Shown one piece after another: positions 1-11,879 of a DNA stretch of 64,000 nucleotides. Positions within the stretch are counted from its first letter, which is position 1; each line of letters starts with the position of its first letter. The notes beneath the pieces are model-generated. The model was not told the origin of the DNA and ran no database searches. It saw only the letters and a list, made by a program, of their open reading frames with translations. The translations under genes were made by a program, and so were the position numbers. Source of the stretch: Ophioderma brevispina (lineage: Eukaryota; Echinodermata; Ophiuroidea; Amphilepidida; Ophiodermatidae); NCBI GenBank assembly GCA_023653785.1, contig JAMKCH010071941.1, positions 62,001-126,000 of the forward strand. The letters run 5' to 3'.

Positions 1-70
1 CTGTTTATCTCATATATTATTTTGTCAAGCTCATTTGTAAATGGTTCTTTTCTTTATTCTACATGAATAG

Positions 71-263
71 GTAGTCGCTGCTGACAGCGCACCTAACCAC
101 AATGCTAATGAATTGGAGCCTCTCCGGTTTGATAGTACCAGTCAATTTACTTTAGACGCTATTTGGCCTGCACAACATCAAAAGTCACTTGAATGCAAAA
201 CTTGGAACGAAGCATTACCAGAAGGAAATGGACTTGTTACAAGAGTGGTTTTAGATGTTTTAG
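71..263 (+). CDS. Ig-domain exon, C-terminal half
   Basis: This exon encodes the second half of an immunoglobulin-like domain of an extracellular protein. An AG acceptor ends at 70 (ATGAATAG) and a GT donor starts at 264 (TTTTAG|GTATAT). The frame is open for 64 codons, starting in phase 0 and ending in phase 1. The F-strand cysteine is in the motif LECKTWNEALP, and the exon at 6819-7014 has the matching LICKAWNKGLP. The two exons therefore look like paralogous units of one Ig array. The matching N-terminal half must lie upstream of the window. An ATG at 113 opens a smaller frame, but the splice signals and the homology to the later exon argue for an internal exon. The function beyond adhesion or recognition is unknown. 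Confidence 0.68.
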
Positions 264-369
264 GTATATTGTTTTTTGATTTGTCATCATTAAACACGGC
301 TCTGTTGTTGTGGTATTTGCCAAGTTGATATGTCCGACTTTGATCTTAATTTGGACTTTATTGTAGCAT

Positions 370-545
370 TATATCACTTAAATCCCTAAATGCCATTTTT
401 TGCCACTTTTTCAAAAATCGCGGAGCGGACCCCTGCCTTGATTTTAGTAGGAAATTGCTCCTAGATTTAACAAGGCAAATAACGCTTCCCCCCCCCCCCC
501 ATTTTACACATACCTTACCTCCAAAATTAAAAAAAAATCCCAATC
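370..545 (-). repeat. MITE-like segment related to 21301-21468
   Basis: The stretch GCGGAGCGGACCCCTGCCTT followed by AGGAAATTGCTCCTAGAT reappears, as its reverse complement, inside the TIR element at 21301-21468. The copy here is diverged at its ends and interrupted by a C run. I infer that it is an older member of the same small family. Confidence 0.5.
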
Positions 546-586
546 GAATAAGGCAATGACCTTTTCGTTATGAAACTAGAGCGATT

Positions 587-700
587 TGTTATCCTAGTAT
601 TTGTTATCCTAGTATTTGTTATCCTAAGTTTACCCTTGTTATCCTATATAGATTTAGCTTTGTTATCCTAGGTTTACCTTTGTTAACTAGGGATGAGGCG
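587..700 (+). repeat. tandem array of TTGTTATCCTAG
   Basis: The 12-base core TTGTTATCCTAG or close variants occurs about five times with variable spacers (AGTATT, GTTTACC, TATAGATTTAGC), followed by a degenerate TTGTTAACTAG. It is a short intronic minisatellite. Confidence 0.8.
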
Positions 701-2581
701 AATGTGGAAGCATAAGTGTCTCATTTTTACCTTATCCCTTAAATAGCAAGAAAAGTAGTTGGTACTCTCTTTTGTTATCGAGATGAATTGACAAGCAAGG
801 TCAATGCTATTGACCTCTATTGATCCCTAAATTCTGTAAGTGCAAAATATTTTTGTTGCAGTCTTTGAGGAAAGATGAACAATTGTGGCCTATTTTTAAA
901 GATATTGGAGCAATATAAAAGATTTAGCCTTTGATGATGACCTTTGACACTTGACATTTGACATTTTTTGTCTTATATCTCCATAACCACACGTTGTAGC
1001 CCTAGGTATAGTACAAACTATACCTTTTTTAATCCTTGTAACAAGAGAAGACAAATTCACTGCAAAATGAACCTCTGCTCTCCACAGTTACTGAATTTGC
1101 TCCAGATGACCCAACTATCCTGCAAGAGTTCTGTGACAACTTGAGATCTCCGATATTAATTATTCTAATCACAAAATTCCTTATTTTGCGCTCCAGCATT
1201 CAAAGGTATTGTTCACTAGTCAATTACCAATGCAGTTGTGCTAAAAATCTCAAAATATCCGGAAATTGGGGACGTACTTCAAAAAATGTGCTGTTATTCC
1301 TTTAACAATAACATTTTCATATGCAAATGTGAAGACAATATTTGATTATTCCAAAAAGTATCGACACAAACGCATAATAAAATCATATATATATCAGGAC
1401 TTAGCATTTGCCAACATCAATAAGTTACTCTGATAGTCCAACTGTGCTATAACACCAACGGCTTTTTATATCGCCCAATAAATTTTGAAATTTATATGAT
1501 CCCACCACATTGAATTTGATCACGTCGCGATTATTGCTATGGGGAGCATATCGGATGAATCCGGTATAATTATTTCATTTCCAGGATACAGAGTAAGTAA
1601 TAATAGAGGTCAAAGATCAGAGAACCAGCTGTACCGTGATTAATTCCTAAATCTCAAATTGGTAGTCTCGATATAAAGATAAAGAAGGTCGATCATTTGA
1701 CCTCACTCTACGAGATCAAGTTAATTTGTGAGGGAACTACAACGTGGTCCTATGAATGTTTTCAATGTCAGCAGTTAAACCCCACCTCAGTTTCAGTGGT
1801 TTTCCTTTATATTTTGGGCAATTGGATTTTTGCCTATTTTCTGTGGAAAATGGCAATTCTGCCGACTCGCGGAGTTTATGTCGTAATTGCGACGCAATAC
1901 TAGGTATGTTAGTACTTATTTGGTATCAATGGAAAGAGGAAGACCATAGCTATCAAAATCATAAGCATTCTCGAGGGGGTGGTTCCACCCCGGCAGGGTA
2001 AACCGTGTTGCAAAAAAAAGACTTGGTCTTAACAAGGGGGTTAAGTCGTCTGCATCTGTAGTCCGTTAGTCGTCAATTGCTACCAACTTTATCTACCGGA
2101 TAATTGCACGTGCATCTTCGGGTTGTTTTACTTATTTCTTTCTTTTTATTTTAATATTTGGTTTTTAACATGATTGTACTCAGGTTCAATTAGAAGACAC
2201 ATTACCGTTGACTTTCTTCCTCCTTGACGCTAGATGGTAACAATTCGAAAAGACATATTTGGACATGATTAGAACATTTTAAGTCCTCAACGAATTACCT
2301 CTTTTCACCCCTTATTTTACCCCTATTTTTACAGGGGACGTAATCTGGAATTATTATGAATATTGCTTCTTGTCCCTATTCTTACATTACCATAACATCA
2401 GACCGCTTGTATCACTTCTAAGGTTAAGCCCATGGTATATTTTTAGTCGCAGTGGGCGATTTCTGCGCGTGAGCATGCGTAACACTTGATCTTGGGCCAG
2501 AATCCGGTATTGCGCACGCCAATCGGTGGCTGCGACTGGAAGTATATCATGGGCTTTACGACAACTTTTTTTCTTGTGTAG

Positions 2582-2733
2582 TTGTTCCTTCTGCTGTCTC
2601 CATGGAGCTGGAAAGTAATGCACTGACTGATGGACAAGATGTTGAAATGGCTGTTACCATGGCTGCTACGGACTATGCTTTCGAGTGTCACACAGAGGCT
2701 GTAAGACCAGCGGCAACGTTTGAATGGACGCTG
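2582..2733 (+). CDS. Ig-domain exon, N-terminal half
   Basis: This exon encodes the first half of an Ig-like domain. A good acceptor (pyrimidine tract, then TTGTGTAG) ends at 2581. The exon starts with two bases of a split codon (phase 1) and reads VPSAVSMELES, then the B-strand cysteine in YAFECHTEA, then the C-strand tryptophan in ATFEWTL. A GT at 2734 after the phase-0 codon CTG would give a clean phase-1 to phase-0 exon of 152 bases. The complementary half-exon at 6819 starts in phase 0, so the two join to one Ig domain. The donor (CTG|GTTTTA) is weak by consensus. The coding frame continues to about 2790, so a longer exon cannot be excluded. Confidence 0.62.
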
Positions 2734-2914
2734 GTTTTAGCTAAATCCGGAAAAATCCTTGTTCTGGTATGGAAACGATTCGATGGTAAAAGTTAATAAA
2801 GGGTTATGATGCGGAAAGAGTGCGAATATCAATTACTAATTGTCACATTTTGCTGTCATTGATGCGTATTTTGGCAATTTATTTTTAAACAGCTTTGGTA
2901 ATTTAGGCGATTTC

Positions 2915-3222
2915 ATTGGTTCCTGCCGGTTACAATTCGGTGGAAAAGCGCACGGCGCACACCGTTTAAGTTGTGAGTTCGAGCCCCGCTGTGGCCAACG
3001 TGTTGTGTCTTGAGAAAGACACTTTATCTCGCTTGTCTCACTTCACCCGGGTGTAAATGGGGAACTATCAGCGGTAGTCATACTGTGCGTTGTTCTAATT
3101 GACTGCTGAATTTTCAATGTGTGAAAATGCGACATATCCTAGTGGCAGCGGAATAAATGTAAAGCGCTCTGAGACTTAATTGTATAAGACGCTATATAAA
3201 TCTCTATTAAAATATTTATTTA
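2915..3222 (+). mobile_element. tRNA-derived SINE
   Basis: The head contains a pol III B-box-like motif (GAGTTCGAGCCCC). It is followed by a conserved body (TGTGTCTTGAGAAAGACACT, CACCCGGGTGTAAATGG) and a LINE-like 3' end (GTAAAGCGCTCTGAGAC, GACGCTATATAAA) leading into an AT-rich tail. This arrangement is typical of the SINEs with a GCGCTATATAAA end that are widespread in deuterostome invertebrates. The A box is degenerate. No target-site duplication was found by eye. Confidence 0.78.
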
Positions 3223-3284
3223 TTTTGAGGTTAATCCGTTCGCGTCATATCGCGCACGCCTGTCAACGTCTCATTACGTATAAT

Positions 3285-3475
3285 GGCAAGCTGAAAGGGT
3301 CGTGACAACGCATTGTTTTTTAAAGCAACGCGTTGCTAAGGTAGCCAATATAAATAGACCGTTAAGCAACGCGTTACTTTTGAAAGCAACGTGTTAATGG
3401 TCAATTTCTATTGGCTACCTAAGCATCGCGTTGCTTTCAGCAAGCAAGCCAAAAGGGTCATAACATTACAACAAG
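3285..3475. repeat. palindromic element with CAACGCGTTG motifs, copy 1
   Basis: Repeated self-complementary motifs GCAACGCGTTGC and AAGCAACGCGTTAC occur on both arms, separated by copies of the GGTAGCCAATA / TATTGGCTACC pair. The whole stretch can fold back on itself. A second member lies at 5403-5740 and shares AGCAAGCAAGCCAAAAGGGT. Confidence 0.75.
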
Positions 3476-4144
3476 TTGACGGACATCCTCCATAGCAACG
3501 GGAGTGTTGAAAATGCACGCTGGACAGCACACATAATTGGTATAGGGAAAATGCACGTAAATCGACTTTGTGAAGTCATTACTCCCAACAGAAGCCTTTT
3601 TGGGATATAGTATCTTTATAGAATGTAAATTACATTTGTTATCTTTCTATTAAAACCAAAATATTATACTTTTGTAAAAAATCCATACAGGTACCTGCAG
3701 CTTCCAAAATTTTTACTTTTGAACGTAATTTCCTACAGGGCCTGCAGGTGGGCCTATTTACTAGGTACTGGTATCATTATTCACTAAAGTATCTGCTCAG
3801 GTAGTTGCATTCGACCCTTCTGAACATTCGAGCCAAATTCCAAAACAATCTGAACACTTTCACCATAGGTACCTATGCAATATTCATAAAATATGCTAAT
3901 AACTCAGCCGGTCCAGCGTGATCACGTCGTGCTTATGCATACACACTGCAGGGTTGCCAAAAATTACCAGCCCAATTCGAGGGCGGACGCGCGAAAGATC
4001 GCCCAAATCGCTGAAAAGTTGCAGAAAAAATAAAAGCGCTCAAAATTGAAGTTAGGGAGCATTTAAAATATACTTGTTGCGTTAATATCATTTTGGACTC
4101 GATCTATTTCACTTGAACAAAATTCGAAACAAATTAATTTCTCA

Positions 4145-4235
4145 AAATCGAGCACAGTGGGGGTTCGAACTTGAGCCGAGGAGATAGGAAGCTTTCTTAA
4201 CCACTAAGACAAGCGAGGGATTGTTGGCGATTGTC
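4145..4235 (-). repeat. tRNA-like SINE head (minus strand)
   Basis: Read on the minus strand, the piece has an A-box-like TAGTGGTTAAGA and a B-box-like AGTTCGAACCCC about 30 bases apart, as in a tRNA gene. It is embedded in AT-rich sequence without a clear acceptor stem, so I call it a tRNA-derived repeat and not a working tRNA gene. Confidence 0.5.
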
Positions 4236-4651
4236 GGGCTTTTAATTCAATATAAACCTTCACGGCATAAAGGCAGGCTTGCGTACAAACTATATAATAA
4301 CATTTCCGTAACAATAGAACGATCCTCCTTACATCATGCAAGATGCATACTGTGATACATGGAAAGTTAACTAAGGAAAGAAATTTCGCCTTTTTGTAAC
4401 GGAGGGCTCACTCTCTTTCTTTCTTTTTATTTTATCGCAACTGATTGACAGCGTCCAGGCATTGGTCATACACGGCTGCACAATGACCCTACGGGCGGTG
4501 TTCTTAATGATTTCTATGCTTGTTTGTAGCAAGAACATCTTTGTATGTGTAAGAACAAAATTTATGCACAACTTCCTTATCACTGGGGCTCACAGGCGCG
4601 CGGTAATTGGCTGAGAGAAATATGTAAATAGACTAGTGTGTGACATCATCC

Positions 4652-5374
4652 TATAGTCTGATTTTTTATTCCTGTCAGTAACGCATATTGTCGATGGTAC
4701 AAACTCGTTTGGAGGGATGTGTTGAGAACAAAAACTAAAAAGCCGTATTAACAGCTGAAATGCTCAACTTTGTTCAAAAGAATAAGATGCTTTCACCCAT
4801 TTTACATGAACTTCTTTGTATCGAATATGTAAAGGCTTCATACCAGAATCCATTGAATAGATTGTCGTACAGTCTGAGACACGCTATCGATTCCTTTGTT
4901 TGGTGTCAATCAAAGAACGGATAAAGTGTCATGAACATCGAGCTGGGTGAAAAGGAGGATTACGCCACTTAATATTGTAGTTATTATGAGTAACCAAAAC
5001 TCTAAAATACTTGAATGAGTGGACCAACTGTCAAATATTTTTCTGGAACAAGACGAATAAATGTGTAGATTCCTTAGAGACGTAAAAGAAGTTTGGTGAG
5101 TAATAATTACTTATTCGTATCATTTCTTATGTTGAATGCTTCAGAGATTGTTCAAGTTTGGCGTTTGGAATTTATTCAGTGCATTTGCTTTGTAATATTT
5201 TCTTCGTGACAAAAGGGACATTTTTTAATTATGGCCTTAATCTTATTCCGGTATCGCGCCATCGAAGTTCTATTGTACTGATGGGTAAAGCATACAACCC
5301 TTCAGAACAAATGGAATCGTCGACACGCCCCAAAAACTTTTAATGAACTTACAGGAATAAAAAATCCTACTATA
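4652..5374. mobile_element. non-autonomous TIR element, copy 1
   Basis: The left end TATAGTCTGATTTTTTATTC and the right end GAATAAAAAATCCTACTATA are inverted copies of each other. The termini fit insertion at TA. A second copy of 753 bases lies at 61264-62016 in the same orientation, and the two share long internal blocks such as AAAAAGCCGTATTA and GCTGAAATGCTCAACTTTGT. No transposase frame is visible. The short frame at 5158-5343 also has a partial match in the other copy, but stops there. It is a MITE of unknown superfamily, possibly Tc1/mariner-like because of the TA. Confidence 0.82.
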
Positions 5375-5402
5375 ATTATAGTTTGTCACTGCTCGCATGG
5401 AA

Positions 5403-5740
5403 GCTTGTTGTAATGACGTATTGGTCACAACGCGTTACTTTCAGCAAGCAAGCCAAAAGGGTCATAACGTATTGGTGATTGGTCGCAACTCTTTGCCTTT
5501 GAAAGAACGCGCTGTCAAAAGCTCTATTTCTATTGGCTACCTTATAGCAACGTGTTGCTTTGCTAACCAATCAGAAAAGTGTTGCTTTCAGCAAGTCCAA
5601 ACGGTCATAAGGTATTGATTACAACGTGGTGCTTTTTGAAAGCAACGCGTTGCTTAAATGTCTATTACTGTTGGCTACCTTAGCAACACGTTGCTTTCAA
5701 AAGCAACGCGTTGTCGCAATACGTTATGACCCGCAGTCTG
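5403..5740. repeat. palindromic element with CAACGCGTTG motifs, copy 2
   Basis: At least six variants of GCAACGCGTTGC lie on both strands, alternating with TATTGGCTACCTTA and TTTCAGCAAG. The terminal motif CTTGTTGTAATGA is complementary to the CATTACAACAAG that ends copy 1. Overlapping short open frames here are by-products of the repeats. Confidence 0.75.
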
Positions 5741-6818
5741 TAATCGCAGTTTGTAATCGATCGCTACTGATTTTCTATTGGACACACAATATAATTTGGT
5801 TTAATGACCTTAAGTACCATTGGCATTCCGCAGACACCTGTCTTTATCTATTGACTAATTTTCAAGTCGTACAACGTCATCAATGCCGACCAACGTCATC
5901 AATGCCGAACATGGCGACCTCCATAGACAGCATTTTATTCTTCTAATAAAGCAATCTTTTGAAACATACTTAAATTTAAATTAGGCTGCTAGTGCACTTT
6001 AAGAGAAAGTATTTTGAAGGTAAAATGATAATACTAGATATCGCATGCGTTTTCTTGCTGAAGGTAGAATGACCTCATGTTGACCTATGACGAGCAGTTA
6101 AAGATCTTACGATAGTACATGGGGATATTGATTGCGCTATGTAAATATACTGCCCTTTGTTTATATACTACATCGTCTCTTTGCCGAGTACATCTTCTCT
6201 GGACGAGAAGTATATATAAGAAATATCCGCTTGACCCCATATGACACCAGATTGGCCTTTGACCCCGTCACAGAGGTACAGGGTCTGAAGCTGAAACATA
6301 TGCATTAATCTTATAATCATACTACATAACATGGTTGATTTATAACTATTTCGACCTTTGCACCACTGTGAACAGTGGTTGAACCCAGGAGCACAACTGC
6401 ATAGAGGAGGAGGAGTAGGAGTAGCATATTTGTTGAAATGGACGGTTCTGACCCCTGTGACCTCTACTCGACGTTCGACCTTACGCAAGTAAGGGTTGTT
6501 GTGGCCAGTTCTGGTCAAAATTGGATCGGACAAGACCTGTTGAAGACATAAGCTTGAGAAAATGACTGAAGAATGAAAGAAACACGTCAAAGACAAAACA
6601 CTGCCGTTTTTAGTCTAGTGTTGACATGGTAAAACGCTTGGCTACCACAGATAAGCCAAAAGGGCGTCAGGTACAATTCAATAGAATACGTGTTTTTCAT
6701 TTCAGTGACACAATTATATACTTTCAAAGTATAACCTCAATTGAAGTCGACATGGATATTCAAGTTTTTTATAAAAGTCTGTCTGATTTTGCTTGCTTTC
6801 GTTTTTATCTACGTCTAG

Positions 6819-7014
6819 ACTGCTGATGAACCTTCCTCCAATTGTATGGACAAGCCTAATACGGATGACTCTGGTTTAATTGATAGTTGTAGCACAGTGA
6901 ATATTAGCCCGAGTGTGAGATTCATTAATGCAACTTTAATTTGCAAGGCATGGAACAAAGGTTTGCCTAAAGACCAAGCTCTGACAACATCGATAATAAT
7001 AAACTCTGTGAAAG
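6819..7014 (+). CDS. Ig-domain exon, C-terminal half
   Basis: The acceptor TCTACGTCTAG ends at 6818 and the donor AAAG|GTAGGA starts at 7015. The exon runs from phase 0 to phase 1, as at 71-263. It reads through N-glycosylation-type motifs (NISPS, NATLI) to the F-strand cysteine in LICKAWNKGLP, and ends in strand-G-like IIINSVK. It completes the Ig domain started at 2582-2733. Both ends agree with the phases of the other exons, which supports one transcript. Confidence 0.72.
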
Positions 7015-10000
7015 GTAGGATGCTTTACCTAAATTTCCGAGTTTTGGGTTCTTCAATCCGATTGAGACACATAAGGTCATTGGGGCATGAGGTTGGAGTG
7101 TTTTGCTATCATCATAGATATCTGGAAGTGTTTTTATCCGTCCATGTTTTGGAGCTCATATAATGCATTCAAACATAAATTTATCCCCCCCCCCCAACGT
7201 ACTAAATAAAAGACAAAAATGGAAACAAAACAACAACATTGCTTGTGCCTTCTGTATGTGCAGATACGATTGTTCACTTTATCAACAGTTGGAAAAACGA
7301 GGATCAATGTATCCTGAACATTGAAATCTAAATTGCTCAGCCTAACAAACTTAAAGCTTGACCCAATGGGCCCGTCTTGGCAAACATGATGCTAGTCAGT
7401 CCTGTTAGCCATATTACCATGACTGACTAGCTCGGACGTTAGTCAAGTATTTTGCAGTAGCTTTGGCTGTCATATAATTAACTCCACCTTTCAAATCCCC
7501 ATTGTGGCTGTCAATGGCTAGTTTTGCGTCACATCAAGAAGTAACCTTCGTTACCTTAACACTGCCATTTTTGACTAATTCATGACGTCATAAGTATTGG
7601 GATCCGGACATTGAAAACCTGTGTTCTTCACAAAGCTTTACCACTTGCAAGTAACTCACTACAACACTTTCCAATACGATAATAATAACAATAATAATAA
7701 CGTTAACAAGCATGTTAAAGGGGAAATTTTAATTATTCATTAGGTAATGAGTTCTTTTCTTATTTAAATTAATTAATATTCATATCCTTTGTTATTCTTG
7801 GGGATTATCCTTCATTTGCATACATTAATACTCACCCGTTGTTATCCAAAACTGCAATACAAAGGGATACGTTGGAGGAAACGATATTTCGCCCTACGAG
7901 CGTTCTGAGTGAATAACAAAAGCCAATTTCGCCCTAACGTACTTGATAGCAATATGATAAAATAATAAATAATAATAACAATACTAATAATAACAATGCG
8001 ATGCTTGACTTCTCTAACTAATCTAACTTAGTTGCTGTATCGTTAAGTTGGACCATCTACCAAAATCATGAGGTATTGGCATATCAATGTGTCAGTTTTT
8101 CTGTATATCTGTTAATTTGAAATGTGTTGTGAGTATGACGTTATTGTGATGTCACTAGAGAATTGTTGTTACTTTTTGGATATCAATACAACGAGGAGAC
8201 TCGGAAGTAGAGGAGACTCGGAACAATGAAATATACATTGATACCAAATTTACCACCATTGGGTGTGTAGTTAGCAAAATTATAGGGAGCTTGCAACAAG
8301 TCCTTGTTAGATATGTTACATAACGTCACGAGTCTTCCAAACAGACCAATCACCATTTTGGGCGATATTGAGTTTTTTGTATACTATGATACTATATACC
8401 AAATATTGAGCAGAAATATATAGGATTCCAATATGTAGGTATTATAGTGTTTCACTTTTGGAAATCGTACCCAAACGCCAGATGAAAGTCTTCCAAACAG
8501 ACCTCTTGAGCTGTATCTGAGACGATTTTGCCCCACTGTAAAAAATATCGTAAACTTTTGCAGTAGTTTAATGGTATATAGTAATTCTGCCAAATAACTA
8601 CTGTAAAAATTACAGTATATTGTAAGAATAAATTCAATTAAAACACTTTTATATTGCTGTGTTCTTTACTAGACGTATATAGATTGTAAAATGTCTTGAG
8701 TGTCTAAGCATACGTTTGTCAATTTCGAATCGCGCAGGTTGAGTTTTATTTTTTGTTTTGTTTTGTTTTAGGCATAATATTTAAAGGTTCTTTTATTTTG
8801 TAATGATATAACTGTGCTTTTCATGAGAACAATTCCTGTAATGTAATATGTTACGAAAATCTATTGAAAGTGCAATACAGTTTAAGATAGCACCCTAATT
8901 ACATTGCGGGGACGAAGGCATCAGAAAACGAATGCAGTTTGACGATTTGAATGATCTATTGCAACACTAAAAATGAGTAATTGTGACTCAAAGTGATTAA
9001 TCGTAAATACTCAAATCAATGATTTTTACAGTACTCAAATATTTACATGAGGAAGGCTTACAATTGTCACAAATACCTTTGTTTCATTTGAGAAATGTTA
9101 ACAACACAAACATACATGTATTAAGTTACATTCAATTATGCAAAAAATAGTAACAATCACTCCTTTTACACATGTTGCTGTAACTTTTAAAGGAAATATG
9201 TCATGATTCTGAATATTTGGAAAATTTGGTATGGCTGGAAAGCTTAAGTAACGTAGATTACATATAAAATCAAAAATAAGTACAAAATTATCCAAATTTG
9301 TTGAGTATTTTGCCCTTTTAATTTTCCGCCCAATAGCTTACTCGAAAACGATTCCGACAAATCCACATCGCAGGAAAATAGTGACGTCAAAGTGATGACC
9401 ATCCATAATTTACGTCATTGTGACCATCATATCGCAGTTGTGCCACTCAATTAATAAAACCAACGAAACAATGTAAATAAAATGTTCATTCTGTAACTTA
9501 TTTTCAAATTTTATTATTACTTTCATTAATCCATCAATATTACAGTGTCAGCAATAACAATTCGAGTCAACACGATGTTTTGGTCATCACTTTGACGTCA
9601 CGAGGAGAGCAAAATTGGGCGCTTTGATCAATGAAGCGTGGCGAAAAATCCGCCCGTTTTCTTCGTATGTCAAAAAAGCAAAAATTAGAATGCCTCTATT
9701 TTGTTAATTTTACATCAAATTGTATTATTTTTTCGGGAATTCGTGATGTATGTACATATATTTTATGAATTTAAGTCAAACTGAGCTTGACAAAAATCTT
9801 GACATATTTCCTTTAAATAAACCAGACTCAAATGTTAATAAATCAAAGTTATAGCAACAATTTGTAAAACACAGAAAAGGGCACAAACAAGCAAGCACTA
9901 GTATCTTATTTTCACATAAATTTTTTATAGATATAGTTCAAAAACCTCTTGTTATAGTCCATTCATATTTTGCATGATATTAATATATATTAATTTGAAA

Positions 10001-10260
10001 GAAACCTAATGTATATAAATTCAATGTTCTTATATATTTCTTGTACATGATTATCAGTTCACATATTTTGAATAATGTAATGTATTACTAGTTTCGAATA
10101 CAGCTACGACTATTATAACTCTAGCTAGTCAACATTACCAAACCTGTACTTAGTAAACCTCGAATAATTTTAGGTTAGTTTAGTCCGTGTTTTACTAATT
10201 AAAATAAAAACCTTCAATCGGTATATTCATTACCATTTGTAATTAATTCTGCACTTGCAG
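7015..10260 (+). other. intron with microsatellites and a MITE
   Basis: No exon was recognised. ATAATAATAAC microsatellites occur near 7678-7705 and 7960-7998, an 11-base C run lies near 7186, and a TTAA-flanked element lies at 9191-9812. Two copies of a TCTTCCAAACAGACC motif occur near 8334 and 8489. The remainder is AT-rich. Confidence 0.5.
9191..9812. mobile_element. TTAA-flanked MITE, copy A
   Basis: The element starts AGGAAATATGTCATGAT and ends in its imperfect inverse ATCTTGACATATTTCCT. TTAA flanks both ends (9187-9190 and 9813-9816). A second copy of 661 bases with the same ends and TTAA flanks lies at 26675-27335, sharing CGATTCCGACAAATCCACA, TGATGACCATCCATAATTTA and AACACGATGTTTTGGTCATC. 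The TTAA target is that of piggyBac-type elements, but the terminal bases are not the usual CCC of that group. No transposase is present. Confidence 0.85.
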
Positions 10261-10615
10261 TTGGGCCAAACCACCTTGTATTACTCATACGGGAGGCATG
10301 CTTTCAACCCAACTGACAGATATGCCTATGTGACAGCAGGGGAAAATGTCACATTCACGTGGTACAAGCGAGGGTAGTCTTCCGGCTGCAACGCTTTCGG
10401 GATCTTTGAATGGTTCGACCACTATTACAAAAGTGGGGCAGAATCCTGAAATGACGACATAAGATACGGGAAATCGATTTGACCGTATCCTCCTTAGCGT
10501 CAGCTATCGCCTTTCTTACCTGGCGACCACTCGGCCAACCTGCCCTGTAGTGTCCACCAACGAATTCCCAGACGACCCAGACGGAACAACCTTTGACTGG
10601 CAGCTATTAACCTTC
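10261..10615 (+). pseudogene. decayed Ig-domain exon
   Basis: An acceptor (CTGCACTTGCAG) ends at 10260 and the first codons read VGPNHLVLLIREA in phase 1, like the other Ig exons. The Ig pattern then continues only by changing frame: TAGENVTFT, then SLPAATLSGSLNG, and finally NEFPDDPDGTTF. Stops lie in every single frame. I read this as a whole-domain Ig exon with several frameshifts. No good donor is visible at its end. Confidence 0.55.
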
Positions 10616-11282
10616 CTGATTCTGTGGTAAAAATTGGTTGTTTGTAGTACGTAGTGTATGGCGTCACTGGCAGTTACTACTTGCGAAGCATTCCGTTTTA
10701 CAGAATGTACTCGTAATTATTGTATGGGAGTTTATTTGACTTTTTTGATCCTTTAAAATCAACAACGATTGAAATCGTTGAATCATTGAACGCAATTCAA
10801 AGCAGGTTTTTCCATTTGAACGTCCTTCAATGGAATCCATTTTTTTTTCGATCGTTGCATTTCTGATACAAAGATTTCTTGGGTGAGTTATAGAAGTTTT
10901 CCTATTAGAAGCACTCAAGGTTATTTTCTCTTGTTTGGTGTATAGGTTCTGAACTGGTAACGACCACAACCCAAATGCCACTCGTTCAGTCCGGGAAGGC
11001 TTATTTTTTACATTCTGATAATGCCTAACCACTTTTGGCAATTGCAATCAATTGAAATTTGAAGAATAGATTGTTTCTCAAGGGTATATAATGAACTATA
11101 AAACAGGAAAACAGAATCAAGAATTGTACTATAAACCAAACGATCTTTTGCTATAGAAATCCTCTATAAAGCACGCACATGTATATTTCCCCAAGGTGAC
11201 TTTCAACTGAAGTAAATATCAGTTACCATACTTTTTGTGGGGCGCCAGCTTATAGCGTGGCGAACCTATAACCACCTTGCCA

Positions 11283-11310
11283 TCCATTTGTGTGTGTGTG
11301 TGTGTGTGTA
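11283..11310 (+). repeat. (TG)n microsatellite
   Basis: About ten TG dinucleotides in a row within the Ig-gene intron sequence. Confidence 0.85.
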
Positions 11311-11699
11311 ATGTTAGGTGTCACTAAAATGTTTTTAATTGACCTCAATTGAAAAGTTTTGACGTTCAGTTGAACCAACTTGTTTTCCATAGGTGCCCCT
11401 GTGATCTCTCATATGTTATGTTGATGAGGTCAAGATACGTGCAAAGGCAAATGTCCCATGTGAGGGGGTTCCCATTTGTAAGATAGCTGATATTATAAAT
11501 TTTCTTTGATATAGCGAGCGCGAAAGCCGAGCACCGAACTTCTAAATTATAATTCCAGAAACTCTACTATTCTTAGCTTCAATGGTTTAAAGCAGCTGTT
11601 TTTTATTATTATGTTTACTAGCGAGCATCTGTGGCATAGAAGGGAAAAAAAACGTCGGTCCCATAGTTTTTAAAAGCGGAACTTGTTTTCGGCTTCCTC

Positions 11700-11871
11700 C
11701 CTCGTACCTCCAGATACCGTTCTCATGGACTTTGAGATGGCTCTGATGGACGATGTGATCACCATTATAGTAATAGCTGCAAGGAACACTACGCTCAAAT
11801 GCAGAACTCTGATCCATCAGTATCTTAGGACAGAAGCAGATTTCCGATGGACATTTAGACCGCCACTCTGA
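11700..11871 (+). pseudogene. Ig-domain half-exon, probably decayed
   Basis: The frame reads VPPDTVLMDFEMALMDD, then the cysteine in NTTLKCRTL, then the tryptophan in ADFRWTF. It aligns with the N-terminal Ig half at 2582-2733 (VPSAVSMELES, AFECHTE, ATFEWTL). The coding frame is intact, but the base pair before it is TC where AG is expected, and no GT donor follows the tryptophan. I infer a paralogous exon that has lost its splice sites. If a non-canonical acceptor is used, it could still be coding. Confidence 0.5.
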
Positions 11872-11879
11872 AGATCCAG

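Larger units (their letters stand above)
264..2581 (+). other. intron with short repeats
   Basis: No exon was recognised here. The interval holds a decayed MITE-like segment (about 370-545) containing a 13-base C run at 488-500, and a short tandem array (about 587-700). The rest is AT-rich sequence without a convincing open frame. Frames at 1697-2001 are short and match nothing I recognise. Confidence 0.5.
2734..6818 (+). other. intron full of short mobile elements
   Basis: This intron lies between the two halves of one Ig domain. It holds a SINE (2915-3222), a CAACGCGTTG-rich palindromic element (about 3285-3475), a minus-strand tRNA-like piece (4145-4235), a TIR element (4652-5374) and a second CAACGCGTTG cluster (5403-5740). 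Nothing was recognised in 5750-6818, including the 142-codon minus-strand frame there. Confidence 0.5.

Noticed and set aside
6168..6596. 142-codon minus-strand open frame
   Set aside because: No domain, no splice logic, and it lies in an intron full of repeats; the composition looks random.
10664..11047. 127-codon minus-strand open frame
   Set aside because: No recognisable motif; it lies antisense beside a decayed Ig exon and is most likely chance.
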